DNA of 64,000 nucleotides from the NCBI RefSeq assembly GCF_000801105.2, contig NC_079515.1, positions 12,710,001-12,774,000 of the forward strand, read 5' to 3'. Position 1 is the first letter of the stretch; each line of letters starts with the position of its first letter. Of the stretch, positions 1 through 12,284 are shown one piece after another. The notes under the pieces were generated by a model, which saw only the letters and a program-made list of their open reading frames with translations, was not told the DNA's origin and did no database searches. The stretch is from Raphanus sativus (taxonomy: Eukaryota > Streptophyta > Magnoliopsida > Brassicales > Brassicaceae). A program made the translations under genes and the position numbers.

Positions 1-2041
1 GAAAAGGTTGAATTAATTATGAGTGATATGACTTTTAAACATTTTTACTAACCAAATTAATATGTTAGTTGGTAAAATACCACTTTGCAGTTCCTACTTA
101 CCAAATTTTATATACTTCTCGAAATTCTAAAGTTTTTTTTTTTTGTTAGAGCGCATATTTTGTAATATTTATTTTAATGCTCCAATGGTATTTTCACATG
201 TCTTAAAAACGTTGAGAATAATATGTCTAATCTTCGATTACTATCTTTACACGTTAAATATACTTTTTGTTAAATTTTTAGAAACATGTACTATTACTAA
301 CTGTTTGTGGTTAAGTAGAAATACATAAAATTTTATAAGTTAATGTCAAACTACAATAATAAAAATAAAAAAAAATAATTAATTAGTTTTTAGTTTTATT
401 AATTCACAATATATATCGATTAAAATTTTATATATAATAATTATTAAACATGGTTTTCATGAAAAAAATATCTATTTGAGATTTTTGAGGATTTCACGAA
501 TCCAGAACCTCTTTATCGTAAAAGTGTCATTTAGATTTAGAATGTTTAAAATGACAATAATAAATTAATAATCGAAATTACAGTGAATAACTTGGAATGT
601 AGTTTCTGCAATCCCAAAAAAACAGAAAATAATCGTTGACGACCTAATTGATATTCTTACAAAAAAACTTAAAGTTATAAATATAACGTAAATAATTCTT
701 GATGAAAAAATTAGTCAACATAATTATAAGTTTTCTTATGCCCGTCGTTTCGGGTACTACAAAATGCATGGCAACCACGTCTAGTTTTGAAGCTCGGCTA
801 TCTATATAATATGTTGAAAAAATTGATGGTTTTCATTTAAGACGCCGACTTGCATAAATTTGAGATTAGGTGACGTTTTATAATAAGAGTTTTGACGTCG
901 TGGTTATGGATAATGACATGCCTGAATGATATTTGCATATATGTTTCTAAGTACATTGTACAATGTATATATACCCATATTCTATAGCGACGCAAATAAA
1001 AGGTATGGTACTCAAACTAACATAGTCTCAAAGCATGTGAATGATTTGTCTACGAAAAGTCGAATTTATGTATTAGTTATATGGTTTATATAATTCGACG
1101 ATGGATAGATGCAACACACGTTCTGTTGAACCGAGTTATTCTTTCTTAGGTCAAGTACTATAACTAACATCCAATATAAAATAAAACTATATGCAACATG
1201 CCAATATCCAGTTATCCACTTTTTTTATATAGGAACTACAGATGAAACAATCAAAGAACATGCGTAATTTAGAGCTTTCTTATTGGGGCATACTAGTATT
1301 TACGATTAAAAGAAAAAAAAAGATTAGATTTTTAAGAAGATATAAATCTAATTAAGTTAAGAACACTTTTTAGAAACTATCATATAACTAAATTAAAAAA
1401 AATCTCATAATTTAGTAGAGAAATCCACAATACTCTAATCTCCTCATAACGTAATTTTACCTTAGGCGGCTAATATAATTGTAATTTGTCGGTCAGGTTT
1501 CTCTAGCTTTTTCCAAATTGGACTTACTATTCAGAATCGGTTCGTTGTAACCATTTATGGATAGTAAGCTCGATTTGGAAAAATCTAAAGCAACTTGACA
1601 AGCAAAATGCAATCCATACATGGGTTGGCTATTTTACGTCGTGATAAAAGGGTGCTTAATCTAATCCTCTTTGACATTCTCCAACGCGTAACCTTTGCAC
1701 ATTATTATATGTTCTCATTCTTGTGAGAGAGGAAATAATAATATAAATTTGATTTATCTTAATTATTCATTCTAATTATTAGCAAATTATAGTATGAAAA
1801 ATATAAATGCAAATCCAAGCGCAAAAAAAAAATTGTGGCCTATACTACGTCTCTGTCTATTTTCATATTATTCATCAATATATATAACCAGTTTGACTTC
1901 TTAAAGTTTAATAGTTCACCACTATAAATCCAACGCATCCAGTATTTTCTTTTAACCACAACGCATCCAGTATTATCGCTAGCTAGGAGAAAACATCTCA
2001 TTACGGATAAATCTTTTTGAATGGTTACAATATTTATATTA

Positions 2042-2088
<47 letters not shown>

Positions 2089-3541
2089 GCATATTATTTG
2101 TGCGGCTGGAAAAGAAAAGACATATAATTTGTGCCCCATGTACATTGAAAATTATTGATACATATGAGGGTTGTCTCAAATATTTTTTATATTAACACAA
2201 AAAGAAAATGAATGATCGACTTGAAGATTTAGGAATTTCTTGAATGAATTAAACAAAGAATTTTTGAATGAAAAAAATCCAATGGCTACAATTACAAAAA
2301 AAAAATACATGGATCCTGAAAAAAAATGAAACCCAAATTTAGTTTTGAGAGTACAAAAAGAGAGAGAGAGAGAAACAACTAGTATACGGAAATAGTGGGA
2401 AGATTAATGAGGGCATTACTCAAGCACGTTCGGACCTTGAAATATTTTTTAAGACTACGGTTAAATCCGCCCTATGGACAGATAGTAAATTCAAAAACAC
2501 CTAAAAAGTTTTCAAAATTTAGTATATATATTTGAATATAGTTTCTATATCTAAGTGTTTTGTAATTTTTTGCATTAATATTTAATGCTGCAAAAGACTA
2601 ATAATTAGATATTATGTTTTACGTTGTGGAAAGAGATACAAATGAATATTTGATTGTGATATATCATTTACTCATTATTCACTTTTCAAAACTTAAAAGT
2701 GATTTTGTTTTGTACTTTTAGTCTCTAAATGAAAAATGAACCAAATAATTATTACAAATATAATTAAACTAAGCAGGGGTTTATAAATTTAATTTTTATT
2801 ATAACTAGATTTGATTTCTAAATTATCAATATGTAATGAATTTACTGAATTTTTGTGTTTGTGAAAATATAATTGTAACCTGCTTTGTTTTATATTTAAA
2901 ATCACAGATTTGAAATGTGTTACTTTAACTATCATAATTACTATAGTCTAAGAATAAAAGGTTAAACTCAACTGAACAACAGTTCATTAACTTAACAGAG
3001 AAAATAACATTATACTCATGTTGTACTAATAAATATTATTGGACAAATTTCCAAATGTGATAAATTTGTACTTTATTAATAGAAATTTATTTATTAGATT
3101 TTATTATTTTTTTAAAAAAAATTCTACTTTATTAATCAGTGTTGTGTTTTTCTTTCAATTTTCATGTGAATATTTTTAAGATTGAGCACGGTAACCACAC
3201 AAAGATAACCATGATATTTCTTTCTTTTTTATTTCCATTGGTTTGGTTTTGATGTAAAATACTGTCGTCTTGGCGTATTAAAATTTCAATGTGCGAGTAT
3301 ACGTGTAAACTGTCGTCTTGGGTTTCTCCATTTTTATAACGGCTGAATATAGTTATACCAAATTTAAGATTTGTGTGTGTCGATCGTATTAACCATATAT
3401 GACAATTGCATTTAATATTCATTCCTAGATTTGGAGATGAGTTACGGAATTTGTTCATTCTAAATACTATATTTATCGACAATTCATGACTTGGTGACTT
3501 GGCGATATTTAGGTGTAATCATATTCTTTTCCCCAATCTTG

Positions 3542-3576
<35 letters not shown>

Positions 3577-4136
3577 TATTTAGTGAATGTATATTTGGAC
3601 AAATCAGTTTATGGAAAATGCGAACAATTAATATGTTATTGATTGATTTTTTTACGGTAAATTTTGTATCTTGCAATAACTTAAATTCCTAATCAATACA
3701 ACTTCTTCTACTATATAAGATTCATCGGTATCATTCATTTGTTTCATCCCTTAGTCCAGGGTATCATTCATTTTTTTACTATTGATGCTTTAAAATTCTG
3801 TTGACCATTGTTTTTTTTTAAAATTTCGTTGTGTTGTTTTGTTCTTCATGTTTGAGTTTCAGTAATACTATTTAAATCCTGGAAAAACTATTTTCATATA
3901 TGATTCTTTTTTTACTAATTCCTCAGATGCATAAATCTGTATAATAAGTATTGGTAATTGAACATGGCCACAAAGTTGGGAGAATTGCCAAGTGTGACTC
4001 AAAATTTGGAGTCAAACCCAAAAGAATACCCAACTTGGGTCAAAGGCAAAAGTAATCTAAAAGGCTATTGAAATTACAACTATCTCCTTGTGAACAAATA
4101 AAAAAACGGATTTTTTTTTACGTTTCTACCCCTCGC
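1..4136. other. AT-rich intergenic spacer
   Basis: I see no supportable gene here. Short open frames occur but none shows a recognisable domain, codon bias or splice context, and one of them (1840-2145 minus) is partly translated TA repeat. Simple repeats are (TA)n at 2047-2085 and 3546-3574 and a short GA run near 2360. Poly(A)/poly(T) runs are frequent. Confidence 0.7.
2047..2085. repeat. (TA)n microsatellite
   Basis: An uninterrupted TA dinucleotide run of about 39 bp. A similar run lies at 3546-3574, and others near 6939-6959 and 20287-20307. Length polymorphism between accessions is likely. Confidence 0.95.
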
Positions 4137-4200
4137 AAGTCGTCTGTTTAGACGACTTGAAAATAAGTCGTCTAGACGACTTAACTTAAAGTCGTCTGGA
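4137..4200. repeat. GACGACTT palindromic repeat, isolated copy
   Basis: Several alternating copies of AAGTCGTC and its complement GACGACTT lie within 64 bp of otherwise AT-rich spacer. The same words build the intron satellites of the DUF1985 pseudogene at 10.3-14.4 kb and the hairpin at 9702-9757. No gene can be assigned around this copy. Confidence 0.85.
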
Positions 4201-6205
4201 CAGTTATTCTTAAACATAATTTAAAATTTTTTTAAAAAATATTTTGATAAGTGAAAAATTGGGATTATGTAATTAACATATGTCTTAAGAGATATAAATT
4301 AATATATAACAAATTTCAATTGTTTTCAGCCTAGATGAGTGAAAGTAGTGAGTCATGATATTCTTTAGTTTATGTTTCATCAACATATCCCCTTCTTATT
4401 ATTTGAGGAGACCAATTAAAAATAAACCTTTGTCTCATGTGGAATTTACAAGTGTGCCATTTCTTAGGTGTCACAACCACAATCCACCTCACAACTTTTT
4501 TGAATAAACCCTCTTTAATCTAGACTAATTACATATCATACCATTACATTTAATATATAGTATATGTTTCATTTTATGCATATTCACTAAAGACAAACAA
4601 TGAAATTTAATGAGTTGCTAAAATAAGGAAAACATCAATATTGTCATTAATTCCCCTTAATTATATTCTTCGGTTATTATTTAACATTTTTTAAAAAAAA
4701 TTGGATACTCGAGATCAATAAAACAAAATGAATTAGTTGTGGGTGTCTTTTCTGTTTCTTTCAAAAAATATTTTTTAAAAATGGAAACTTTAAATCGATT
4801 TTCCGAAATGTGAAATTTATTGTTTATATTATATACAATATTTTGAGTGCTGTAATCGTTGAGAGTTTGAGTTTACACTATTTTATAAAATGTTAAGTCA
4901 ATGTATAATGTTTTCAGAACCATGATTACAAAGATAACTTCAAAACTAAAATAATATTCGTAAATTATTAACATTTATAATCGTCAGCCACTTTTCGGGA
5001 TTTCAATTATGTTTGAGTCAATGAATTATATTTAAGTGAATCAAAAATAAACTTAATGAAGTAAATTTTGGTGTCAAGTCAAATATTAGTCATAAAATTT
5101 GAGTCAATCAATCATATATGAGATTTCAATTATGTTTAGTCTATATTGTATTCTCTCCTATTTTAGAGCTAGACTGATGTAGAAACGTAAATCACAGGCC
5201 GAAAATGATCACAATAACAACAGCGACATTATGACAAGCTTTCACAGTAAAGTAATTTTTATCAATCAATTATTTTCGGTATTTCAATTATGGTGGTCTA
5301 TTATATTCTTACTAATTTTAGATGAAAATATAAGGATTGATTGTGATACATGATAGTAACCTAATAAATTTTCAAAATTAAAAAAAAATATGCGATTGAT
5401 TACTGATTTAATTCATATTTTTTTTTCAAAACTTACAGTAATGTCGTCATTAAGTATGTTTCTTATGGAACACTTACTCATGTTTTCTAAGATTTATGGA
5501 ATTCGACAAATGCTAACGTCGTACTTTGTGTTTTACAGTTCTGGCAAATTAATTGGGGAAAAGGTAATTTATTATAAAAATTTTAAACCGGTTGAGATAA
5601 TATTATCTGTATATTTTTCTAAATTTTTTTTTATCATGATAAGGTCGATTCAAGAATTTAACTAACATTGATCGGTTTTTCAAGTTTTGTTTGAGCCCAA
5701 TGATGTTCCAGAAATTGATGCTTTCAGAAAAAGATAATATATTTCACTTAATTATTTCCCATTTATAATTCTTTGTAATTTGATAAGTTTATATTCTTTG
5801 TTATTGTTCTTTATAGGATTGCAAAAGAAGAATTTTGAAGATACTTTTCACATCAGTTGTTGTTATTGGTTGTTTTTTCTGTGAAACTTTTTTTTAAGTT
5901 CTACTTTTCATAATTTATTATTATAATGTCTAAGTTTTGTTTTTTTTATGGAAGCAATAATTGGATTCTCTATTTTAATTTTAATATTAAACTCATAACT
6001 AATTGATATATGTGTTTACTATTTATTTACGTTTTTAAGATTATATCTAACCAATGATCCAAATACTTAAGAAACAATGTAACTAACCATATACAAACAA
6101 AATCAATTTAACTCACTCCGTCATTGTATAACATGTAGTATATGTGACCCCATATTTACCTTCTGAAAATAAATAGTATAAATATTACAATTTTTTATAG
6201 TCTAT
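4201..6205. other. AT-rich intergenic spacer
   Basis: No gene is supported. The open frame 5390-5665 (91 codons) has low-complexity AT-driven composition and no recognisable domain. The segment ends in a Helitron-like 3' terminus. Confidence 0.6.
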
Positions 6206-6236
6206 TTACTCCGCGTACGGTGCGGATCATCGTTAT
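6206..6236 (+). mobile_element. Helitron-like 3' terminus remnant
   Basis: A GC-rich imperfect hairpin (CCGCGTACGGTGCGG) stands out of AT-rich DNA and is followed by ATCATCG, in the layout of a Helitron 3' end (hairpin, short spacer, CTRR). The final CTRR is not intact here. A better-preserved version of the same ending is at 9487-9512, so this is probably an older related copy whose 5' end I could not find. Confidence 0.45.
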
Positions 6237-7032
6237 ATACTCTATACTATAAAACACTGTATGATATTATGGAAACATAAATTTCGATATTATACTTTAT
6301 ACATAAATTTTGAAAGTGTCCAAAGTATTATAGAAACTAGAATTTGATATGCGCCTCCACGTGGATGTTTGATTTAATTTTTGTTCAACGTAAACTCAAA
6401 AACTGCTGGTTTTATCAGAAAAACTCATTTACATTTTTATATTTGTAATTTACATACATAGTAGAATATATTATGATGTTTGATAATAATATTTTTATTT
6501 GCACAAAATATTATATTAAAAATCTATAACTTGATGAAATTTGATGCAATTGTACTATTCTTTTTTCCGAATGAATGTTAAATTCATATTGAAAAAAACC
6601 TTTGGAACATTTACAATGCAGCCTTATTCAAAAGGTTTGATAATAAAACTTCTATAGAAATCTATTTGTAACTATAACTTCTATACTCAAGAAAGAAACT
6701 CAAACTACTGGTCTTGTTGAGAACCAGTATTGCAAACCACTATTTCTAACATGTCAATTGTACTATTCATATATTGACATGTTGTTCTTTTGTAAATTTA
6801 TTTTAAAATAAAACAATATACTAATTTTTGCATTAGTTTTCTATGGGTTATTTATGATATTTTATTTACTTCTAAATTAAACTCTCAAATTTTTATATTC
6901 GACTAAACTAAATAAGGAAATATTATATTTAAATATATATATATATATATATATATATAGATAATCCCATAATTTAATCCCAATTTTTTTAACTAAGCAA
7001 TCAACATAAATGCTAATAGACAAATAATTTTG

Positions 7033-8129
7033 GTATGGAAGACAGAGACGGGTGGCATTTTACAAACAATGGGAAATATACAGTTAAATCAGGATATGTG
7101 GTAGAAAGAGTCTATCCAGACAATGGAAAAAATCAGGTCTTCTATGGACCAACGGTAGACGCCTTAAAAGCTTTTTGTTGGCAGGTGAAATGTCCACCGA
7201 AGATAAAACATTTTTTATGGCAGATAATTTCAGGATGTGTGGCAGTTAGGAAAAATCTGAAGGCACGAGGGCTGAAAGGGGATATAGGATGTGATAGATG
7301 TGGGCATGCTGAGGAATCAATGAATCATGTATTCTTTGATTGTCCCCCAGCACGGCAGGTTTGGGCGCTATCGATGATTCCGACCAACCCAATAGTCTTC
7401 CCATCGGACTCCCTATTTTCTAATATGGATCATTTATTTTGGCGGGTTTCACCAAAGTTGAAGGATCACCAGTTTGCTTGGATCTTATGGTACATTTGGA
7501 AAGCAAGGAATAGTAAAGTGTTTAGTAATTTGGATATAGATGCAAGGGATACACTAACGCTGGCTGAATCGGAATCTTCTATGTGGGCGGCGGCACAGGA
7601 GACAGATACACGAAGAAATATAATACCACAAGTACACCAACCTCCAGTAATCCCAGGGAGATGGTGCTTTACGGATGCCTCCTGGAAGGATAAGGATATT
7701 TTCTCAGGCCAAGGATGGTTTAGTACATTAGAAGGATTTACGGGTTTAATGGGAGTCCGAAATGTTAGGGCCAGTTTATCTCCCCTACACTCGGAGGTTG
7801 AGGCTCTAATTTGGGCAATGGAGTGTATGAAAAACCTAAGACAGTATCATGTTACGTTTGCTACGGATTGTTCTCAATTGGTGAAGATGGTTTCAGAACC
7901 AGAAGAATGGCCAGCATTCGCCAGCTATTTGGAAGACATCAAGAGTCTACAAGACAATTTCTCGAGCTCACAGATCATACATGTACCACGAACGGACAAT
8001 TCAAAGGCGGATCGTTTAGCACGCAGTGCCAGACAACAATCGTCTTTCGTCGTTCACATGGATGCAGAGCCCCCAGTTTGGTCCGCAGAGTCTATATGAG
8101 TCTGTTTGTTGATGACAAAAAAAAAAAAA
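7033..8129 (+). mobile_element. 5'-truncated LINE (non-LTR retrotransposon) with perfect TSD
   Basis: The 16-bp sequence tagacaaataattttg is present directly before the element (7017-7032) and directly after its poly(A) tail (8130-8145). With the tail of about 14 A this is the textbook signature of target-primed reverse transcription. Only the 3' end of ORF2 was copied: the zinc-binding region and RNase H. The flank-to-flank insertion is about 1.1 kb and lies inside a Helitron-like segment. An identical TSD and an uninterrupted ORF indicate a recent insertion. Confidence 0.92.
7035..8099 (+). CDS. LINE ORF2 C-terminal fragment: zinc-binding region plus RNase H
   Basis: This is a 354-codon uninterrupted frame. 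Residues about 45-110 match the zinc-binding region that follows LINE reverse transcriptases (WQVKCPPKIKHFLW, then CDRCG...ESMNHVFFDC). Residues about 205-340 are an RNase H domain with the expected acidic residues in FTDASW, HSEVEALIWAM, ATDCSQLV and RTDNSKADRLAR. The reverse transcriptase and endonuclease are absent because of 5' truncation at the TSD, two bases before the first ATG. That ATG is internal to the original ORF2, so the frame is probably not translated as such. It belongs to the same LINE family as the decayed copy at 48.5-51.7 kb. Confidence 0.88.
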   Translation: MEDRDGWHFTNNGKYTVKSGYVVERVYPDNGKNQVFYGPTVDALKAFCWQVKCPPKIKHFLWQIISGCVAVRKNLKARGLKGDIGCDRCGHAEESMNHVFFDCPPARQVWALSMIPTNPIVFPSDSLFSNMDHLFWRVSPKLKDHQFAWILWYIWKARNSKVFSNLDIDARDTLTLAESESSMWAAAQETDTRRNIIPQVHQPPVIPGRWCFTDASWKDKDIFSGQGWFSTLEGFTGLMGVRNVRASLSPLHSEVEALIWAMECMKNLRQYHVTFATDCSQLVKMVSEPEEWPAFASYLEDIKSLQDNFSSSQIIHVPRTDNSKADRLARSARQQSSFVVHMDAEPPVWSAESI

Positions 8130-8145
8130 TAGACAAATAATTTTG

Positions 8146-9480
8146 ACCACATAAATTATTAGATTCTTTAATTTGGTCAAATCTCATAGTTAATATTGTT
8201 TCATATTTGTTGATTTTTATTTATAAAATAAAAGTTAAGTATTATTCAGATTAAAATTTTGGCGATATTATATTCGTTTTCTTTCAAATCGAGGTGAAAT
8301 TAACACTTTCAGTTATTCATCTATTCTTGTGTTAATGTTTACTAAGGAAATAAAAAATAAATCTAGAACCAATTAATATCATTTTCCAAATATTCTAAAT
8401 TATATTAAAAATAATAATTTACTTGTTCGAAAATTTGTAAATTTATTTATTTTAATTTATATTTAAAATAAAAAATAATTCTAGAACCAGCTAATACTTT
8501 ACAAAAGTATTAGTTACAATTTTGTTTTTAAAAAATATTAAAAATGTGAATATCAATCTATATGTTATCATAAAAAGTTAGTGACATATATAATACATGT
8601 TCTACTTGTTTTTTTACTTCATATCAATCTCTTTCTGACTAAACTTGGTATGCAATTCTATATTTTGTCCGAAATAAATACGCCTATTATTTCTTGTAAT
8701 ACATTATAAATCATAATCATGTCATTATGATAATGGCTATCATCCCTATAAATCATAATTATGTCATTAATTGTGTATATATTAATTCAATTTTATGTGT
8801 TTAGGCAAATCATAATGTCAATCATGTCATTAATCTTAATATTATGAATTGATATTACGAAGTACATAAATTTTAAAATGAAAATTTATAATAAATTGAA
8901 ATCCTTTAATTTAAGCAACAAGACCTTGAGACTAAGAAATCCCAATAAATGTTAATAGATTAATAATTTTATTGTTCATCAATTTGCATATGAATCAAAA
9001 AAATAGATTAAATAATACTATTCTAAGAAAAAATAGATATTAAGGAAATTTAAATTTGACCGTAGTTTATGCAATATTGAAAAATAGAAAACTGATATAC
9101 ACAATCATCAAAAAGCATTTTGGTTTCGGTTAAATAAAAAGTTACTATAAATTTATTTAAATTCTCATAACTAATTAAAATCACACACAAAATTTGGGGA
9201 TTTTATTGAGAAAAAATATTAAACAAGTTTTTTAAATAGTTAAACAAAAATTTAACCAATTACACACGTTGTAAATTACTCTTATTGATTTACTTTCACA
9301 AAATTTACTTCAATTACACCTTACCAATTGCACAAGTTTAAAAAAAATTGAAGCTTACTTTCTATAATATGCACAATGTCCTTTAATGTTTCATTATATA
9401 ATATGTATGTAATATTTGTGACTAAAGCATTTACCATTCTAATATTTATAGATTCAAAAATTTAATCTTTATTTAGTTCG
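8146..9480. other. AT-rich spacer inside the Helitron-like segment
   Basis: No coding signal is visible. The DNA is strongly AT-rich with scattered short repeats such as ATCATAATYATGTCATTA near 8710-8835, which recurs several times. No RNA gene was recognised. Confidence 0.6.
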
Positions 9481-9701
9481 TTCACTCCGCGCAAAGCGCG
9501 GGTATCACCTAGTGTTGTAGTATTGTATGTGTTCTTAGGGTTAGATTTTGGAAAGCATTAAAACCGTTTTTGAAATTTTTTAAAATTACCTAAGCGTGTT
9601 CATTTCTGTGTATAGTAAACACTATTGAAGTATAATTTGATTTTATAACGTGGTTAGTAAGTTAATTTAGTCATTTTAGTTTAGGGGTTCATTTTAGGGT
9701 C

Positions 9702-9757
9702 TGAGACGACTTAATATTTAGTCTTCTGTGCACAGACGACTAAATATTAGGTCGTCT
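9702..9757. repeat. GACGAC hairpin repeat, 28-bp arms
   Basis: This inverted repeat has arms of about 28 bp (two mismatches) around the centre GTGCAC, opening with AGACGACTTAATATTTAGTC. A further GTCGTCTAA word follows at 9780-9790. It lies about 580 bp upstream of the DUF1985 start codon and belongs to the same repeat family as that gene's introns. Confidence 0.85.
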
Positions 9758-9879
9758 GATGTACATTATCAGCCAGAATAAGTCGTCTAAACCGGACCAA
9801 ACCTTAAAGTTTAACAATGTACTTTTAAAGCTAACCGGATTATTTACCCAATATATAAGGTGATTTTTTTTTTCATTTT

Positions 9880-10334
9880 CCGCGAAATTCAGAAACCCTA
9901 ACAGTTCTCTCTCACCGGCGATATCAAAGGCGATTCGAATTCCCACTATTTCCGAACAAACCATCGTTCTCAACGTCGGCTATCTATCTCACTTCATTCT
10001 CACCGTTGTCGCCGCAACTTCTTCTAACCCTAGTGCCGCCGATTCCTCTAAACCCTAGCGCCCCCGCTTCCACTATTTCCGAACAAACCGTCGCCCTCGC
10101 CACCGTGCTCACCAACGTTCTCACCGCCGCTTCCTCTAAACATTAGCTAGCACCGCCACTTCTTCTAAACTCTAGCGCCACTGCTTCTTCTCTGTAAACC
10201 GTAGCGTCGTTTCTCTGTAAACTCTAACGCCGGTAAGTCATCAATCTCGAGGAAAAGATGAACATAAAACGTTGTCTCTATCAATTTACTCATTCTCACC
10301 ATTTCACGTTTATTTTTTCAGATCTATAACCACA
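9880..10334 (+). promoter_or_regulatory. Probable 5' leader of the DUF1985 gene
   Basis: GC content rises sharply and the strand becomes C/T-rich, with repeated words of the type CCGCCRCTTCYTCTAAACYCTAGCG. This is typical of Brassicaceae 5' leaders (AAACCCTA and CTTCT motifs). A GT-AG leader intron may lie between about 10231 (GGTAAGTC) and 10320 (TTTTTTCAG). No TATA box could be assigned confidently. Confidence 0.45.
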
Positions 10335-10386
10335 ATGACGAGTACTCCAACTCCTTCTGCGACTAATCAGGTCCGCTTGAAATTTT

Positions 10387-10575
10387 TCTACTGGAAGACT
10401 TGTAAGTAAGTCGTCTGGAAAGTCTTCCAACTGGACGACTTAGTAGACGACTTAAATATAAGTCGTCCATTTGGAAGACTTTCCAGACGACTTAAATATA
10501 AGTCGTCAACTAAGTCGTCCAGTTGGACGACTTTCCAGACGACTTATATTAAAGTCGTCTACTAAGTCGTCTCGA
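10387..10575. repeat. GACGACTT palindromic satellite in intron 1
   Basis: The repeat fills about 70 percent of the 274-nt intron 10371-10644. AAGTCGTC and GACGACTT words alternate in both orientations with spacers such as TGGAAAGTCTTCCAACTGG. The left and right halves are approximate inverted repeats, so the intron transcript should fold into long stems. The repeat stops before the acceptor tract at 10620-10644. Confidence 0.9.
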
Positions 10576-10728
10576 GTAACAATTAAGGCGTGATTGATTT
10601 AGCTTGTGTTCTGACTTCTATTGTTGTCTTTGATTATTTTGCAGACAAAAAGGATGGATATTCCAGAACTCCCCCGTAGGTTATACACATTAGGGGAAGA
10701 GCCAGAACCCCAGCATAGCATTTCGTAA

Positions 10729-12284
10729 TAGGGTGGGCATTTCGGTTTAATTTCGGGTTCGGTTTGGGTTCGGTTTGGTTTGGGTAATTTGGGTTTTATA
10801 AAACTCAAACCAATTAAAACCAAAGTAACTTTGGTTTGGGTTCGGTTTGGGTTTAGTTCGGTTCGATTTAATTCGGTTTGGTTTAGATTTAGTTTGGTTT
10901 GGTTTGGTTTTGATGTACTTTGGTTCGGTGTAGTTCGGGTTGGTTATAAAATATGATAGCATTAATTTTATTAAAATAATTAACTTATAAAAAAGAATGA
11001 AAATATAAACTTTGTTAGGTAAAAAATCCATTACTAAAAGTCAAAAACAATGTATCCAAAAACTAAAAGTACCAAATATGGTCCAACTGAAAACAAATCT
11101 TAATTAAATTATAAAGCCAAGCATAAATCAAAAACCCAATTTAACTGTAAAGAGAAAGAAGAAAAATCCAGACGTCTCTTTTATGCCACCAAGAATAATC
11201 TGCAACAAGACAATAACTTAAAGATAATAATCGTTCAAACCAATATCCATCTTTTATATAGACTAAAGAGCCAGTATAGCATTTTATAAAACTAATATAA
11301 CCTTAGCAAAGCTTACCGTTGTACGCTTACAGAGACGGGTGAAGCTCACTTTCATTCTGAGATTGAAGATGAAACTCTAACAAATTAAAAAAAAAAATTA
11401 GTTCATATGCGGGAGATTGTGAGACATTACTCAATTAGGATTCTTAAAAAAAACAAACTAAAATACCTGAATCCATGAATTGGTTTTCTGTTTCTAGATT
11501 TTCAAGAGTCTTTATTGCTTCTGAACGAAGTGATGCACGTAACCAGTCTTGGGTCAAAACCAACGCTTCAACCATCTCAGGAGTCAAACAACTTCGATAC
11601 TGGTCTAAAATACGACTTCCAGTGGTAAAAGCACACTCAGATGCAACAGAAGATATTGGTATAGCAAGAACTTCTCTGGCCATTAGAGACATAATTGGGT
11701 ATTTTGAGCTGTTTGTTTTCCACCACTCTAAAAGATTAAATGGAAGCCCCAAGTCGTTTTCAACTGGTTCATACAGCTCGTCTTTAAGATACTTGTCCAG
11801 CTCGTTTACAACTTCTGAAGTTGTTCTTTTAGCAACCATAAACTTTGAAAAGGGATCATCAAAGTTGTCATCTTCCATATCCTTACATTCTTGGCTTGAC
11901 TCGGCTACTTAGAGTCTTAGATGCTTATAGTTTTTAGGTTTTTTTGTACAATCTTTAGGTATTAGGATTATAAATATATATAATAGTATTAAAAGTATTA
12001 TTTGAATTATATTTGGAATTTTTTTTAAAATATATGGAAGTTAAGAAAAATGGAAAATTAACTTTAACTAAAATTTACAATATGATAATATATATATATA
12101 TGTATATGATATTGGATTATCGGTTTGGTTCGGTTTGGTTCGGTTTAAACCCAAACCAAACCAAACCGTTCGGGTTGAGTAAAACATGAACCAATCAGGT
12201 TACATAAAGAACACGGTTTGGTTTGGTTCGGTTTAATTTCGGTTTGGTTGGTTCGGTTCGGTTTGGGTTTTTTGCCCACCCCTA
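10729..12284. mobile_element. Deleted hAT element with 8-bp TSD
   Basis: The left end is TAGGGTGGGCA and the right end, read inward, is TAGGGGTGGGCAAAAAACCC. The flanks are tttcgtaa (10721-10728) and tttcgtat (12285-12292), an 8-bp TSD with one mismatch, as expected for hAT. About 180 bp inside each end are packed with GGTTCGGTTTGGTTT words, which look like transposase-binding subterminal repeats. The interior retains only the end of a transposase gene (11444-11878 minus). The insertion sits inside exon 2 of the DUF1985 gene. A related 617-bp copy lies at 17662-18278. Confidence 0.9.
11444..11878 (-). pseudogene. hAT transposase C-terminal dimerisation fragment
   Basis: A 144-codon frame carries the hAT C-terminal dimerisation signature: an LLEWWKTNSSKYPIMSLMAR-type segment followed by EVLAIPISSVASECAF, then GSRILDQYRSCLTPEMVEAL. 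The BED zinc finger and the catalytic core of a complete transposase are missing, in line with the 1.56-kb length of the host element. It is not expected to be active. Confidence 0.85.

Larger units (their letters stand above)
6241..9512 (+). mobile_element. Non-autonomous Helitron-like element
   Basis: The right end shows the family signature: a perfect 6-bp GC stem CCGCGC/GCGCGG with an AAA loop at 9487-9501, then TATCAC and CTAG at 9509-9512, followed by T. The proposed left end is TCTATACTATAAAAC at 6241, which resembles Brassicaceae Helitron 5' ends beginning TC. There is no TSD, as expected for Helitrons, but the base before the left end is C rather than the usual A, so that border is uncertain. 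No Rep/helicase ORF is present. A LINE of about 1.1 kb is inserted within it. It could be two unrelated Helitron ends. Confidence 0.5.

Noticed and set aside
1840..2145. 101-residue minus-strand frame with an Ile/Tyr repeat
   Set aside because: The Ile-Tyr run is translated (TA)n microsatellite and the remainder is AT-rich without a motif.
10599..11031. Minus-strand Pro/Lys/Asn-rich frames near 10.6-11.0 kb
   Set aside because: They translate the GGTTCGGTTTGG subterminal repeats of the hAT element and are not genes.
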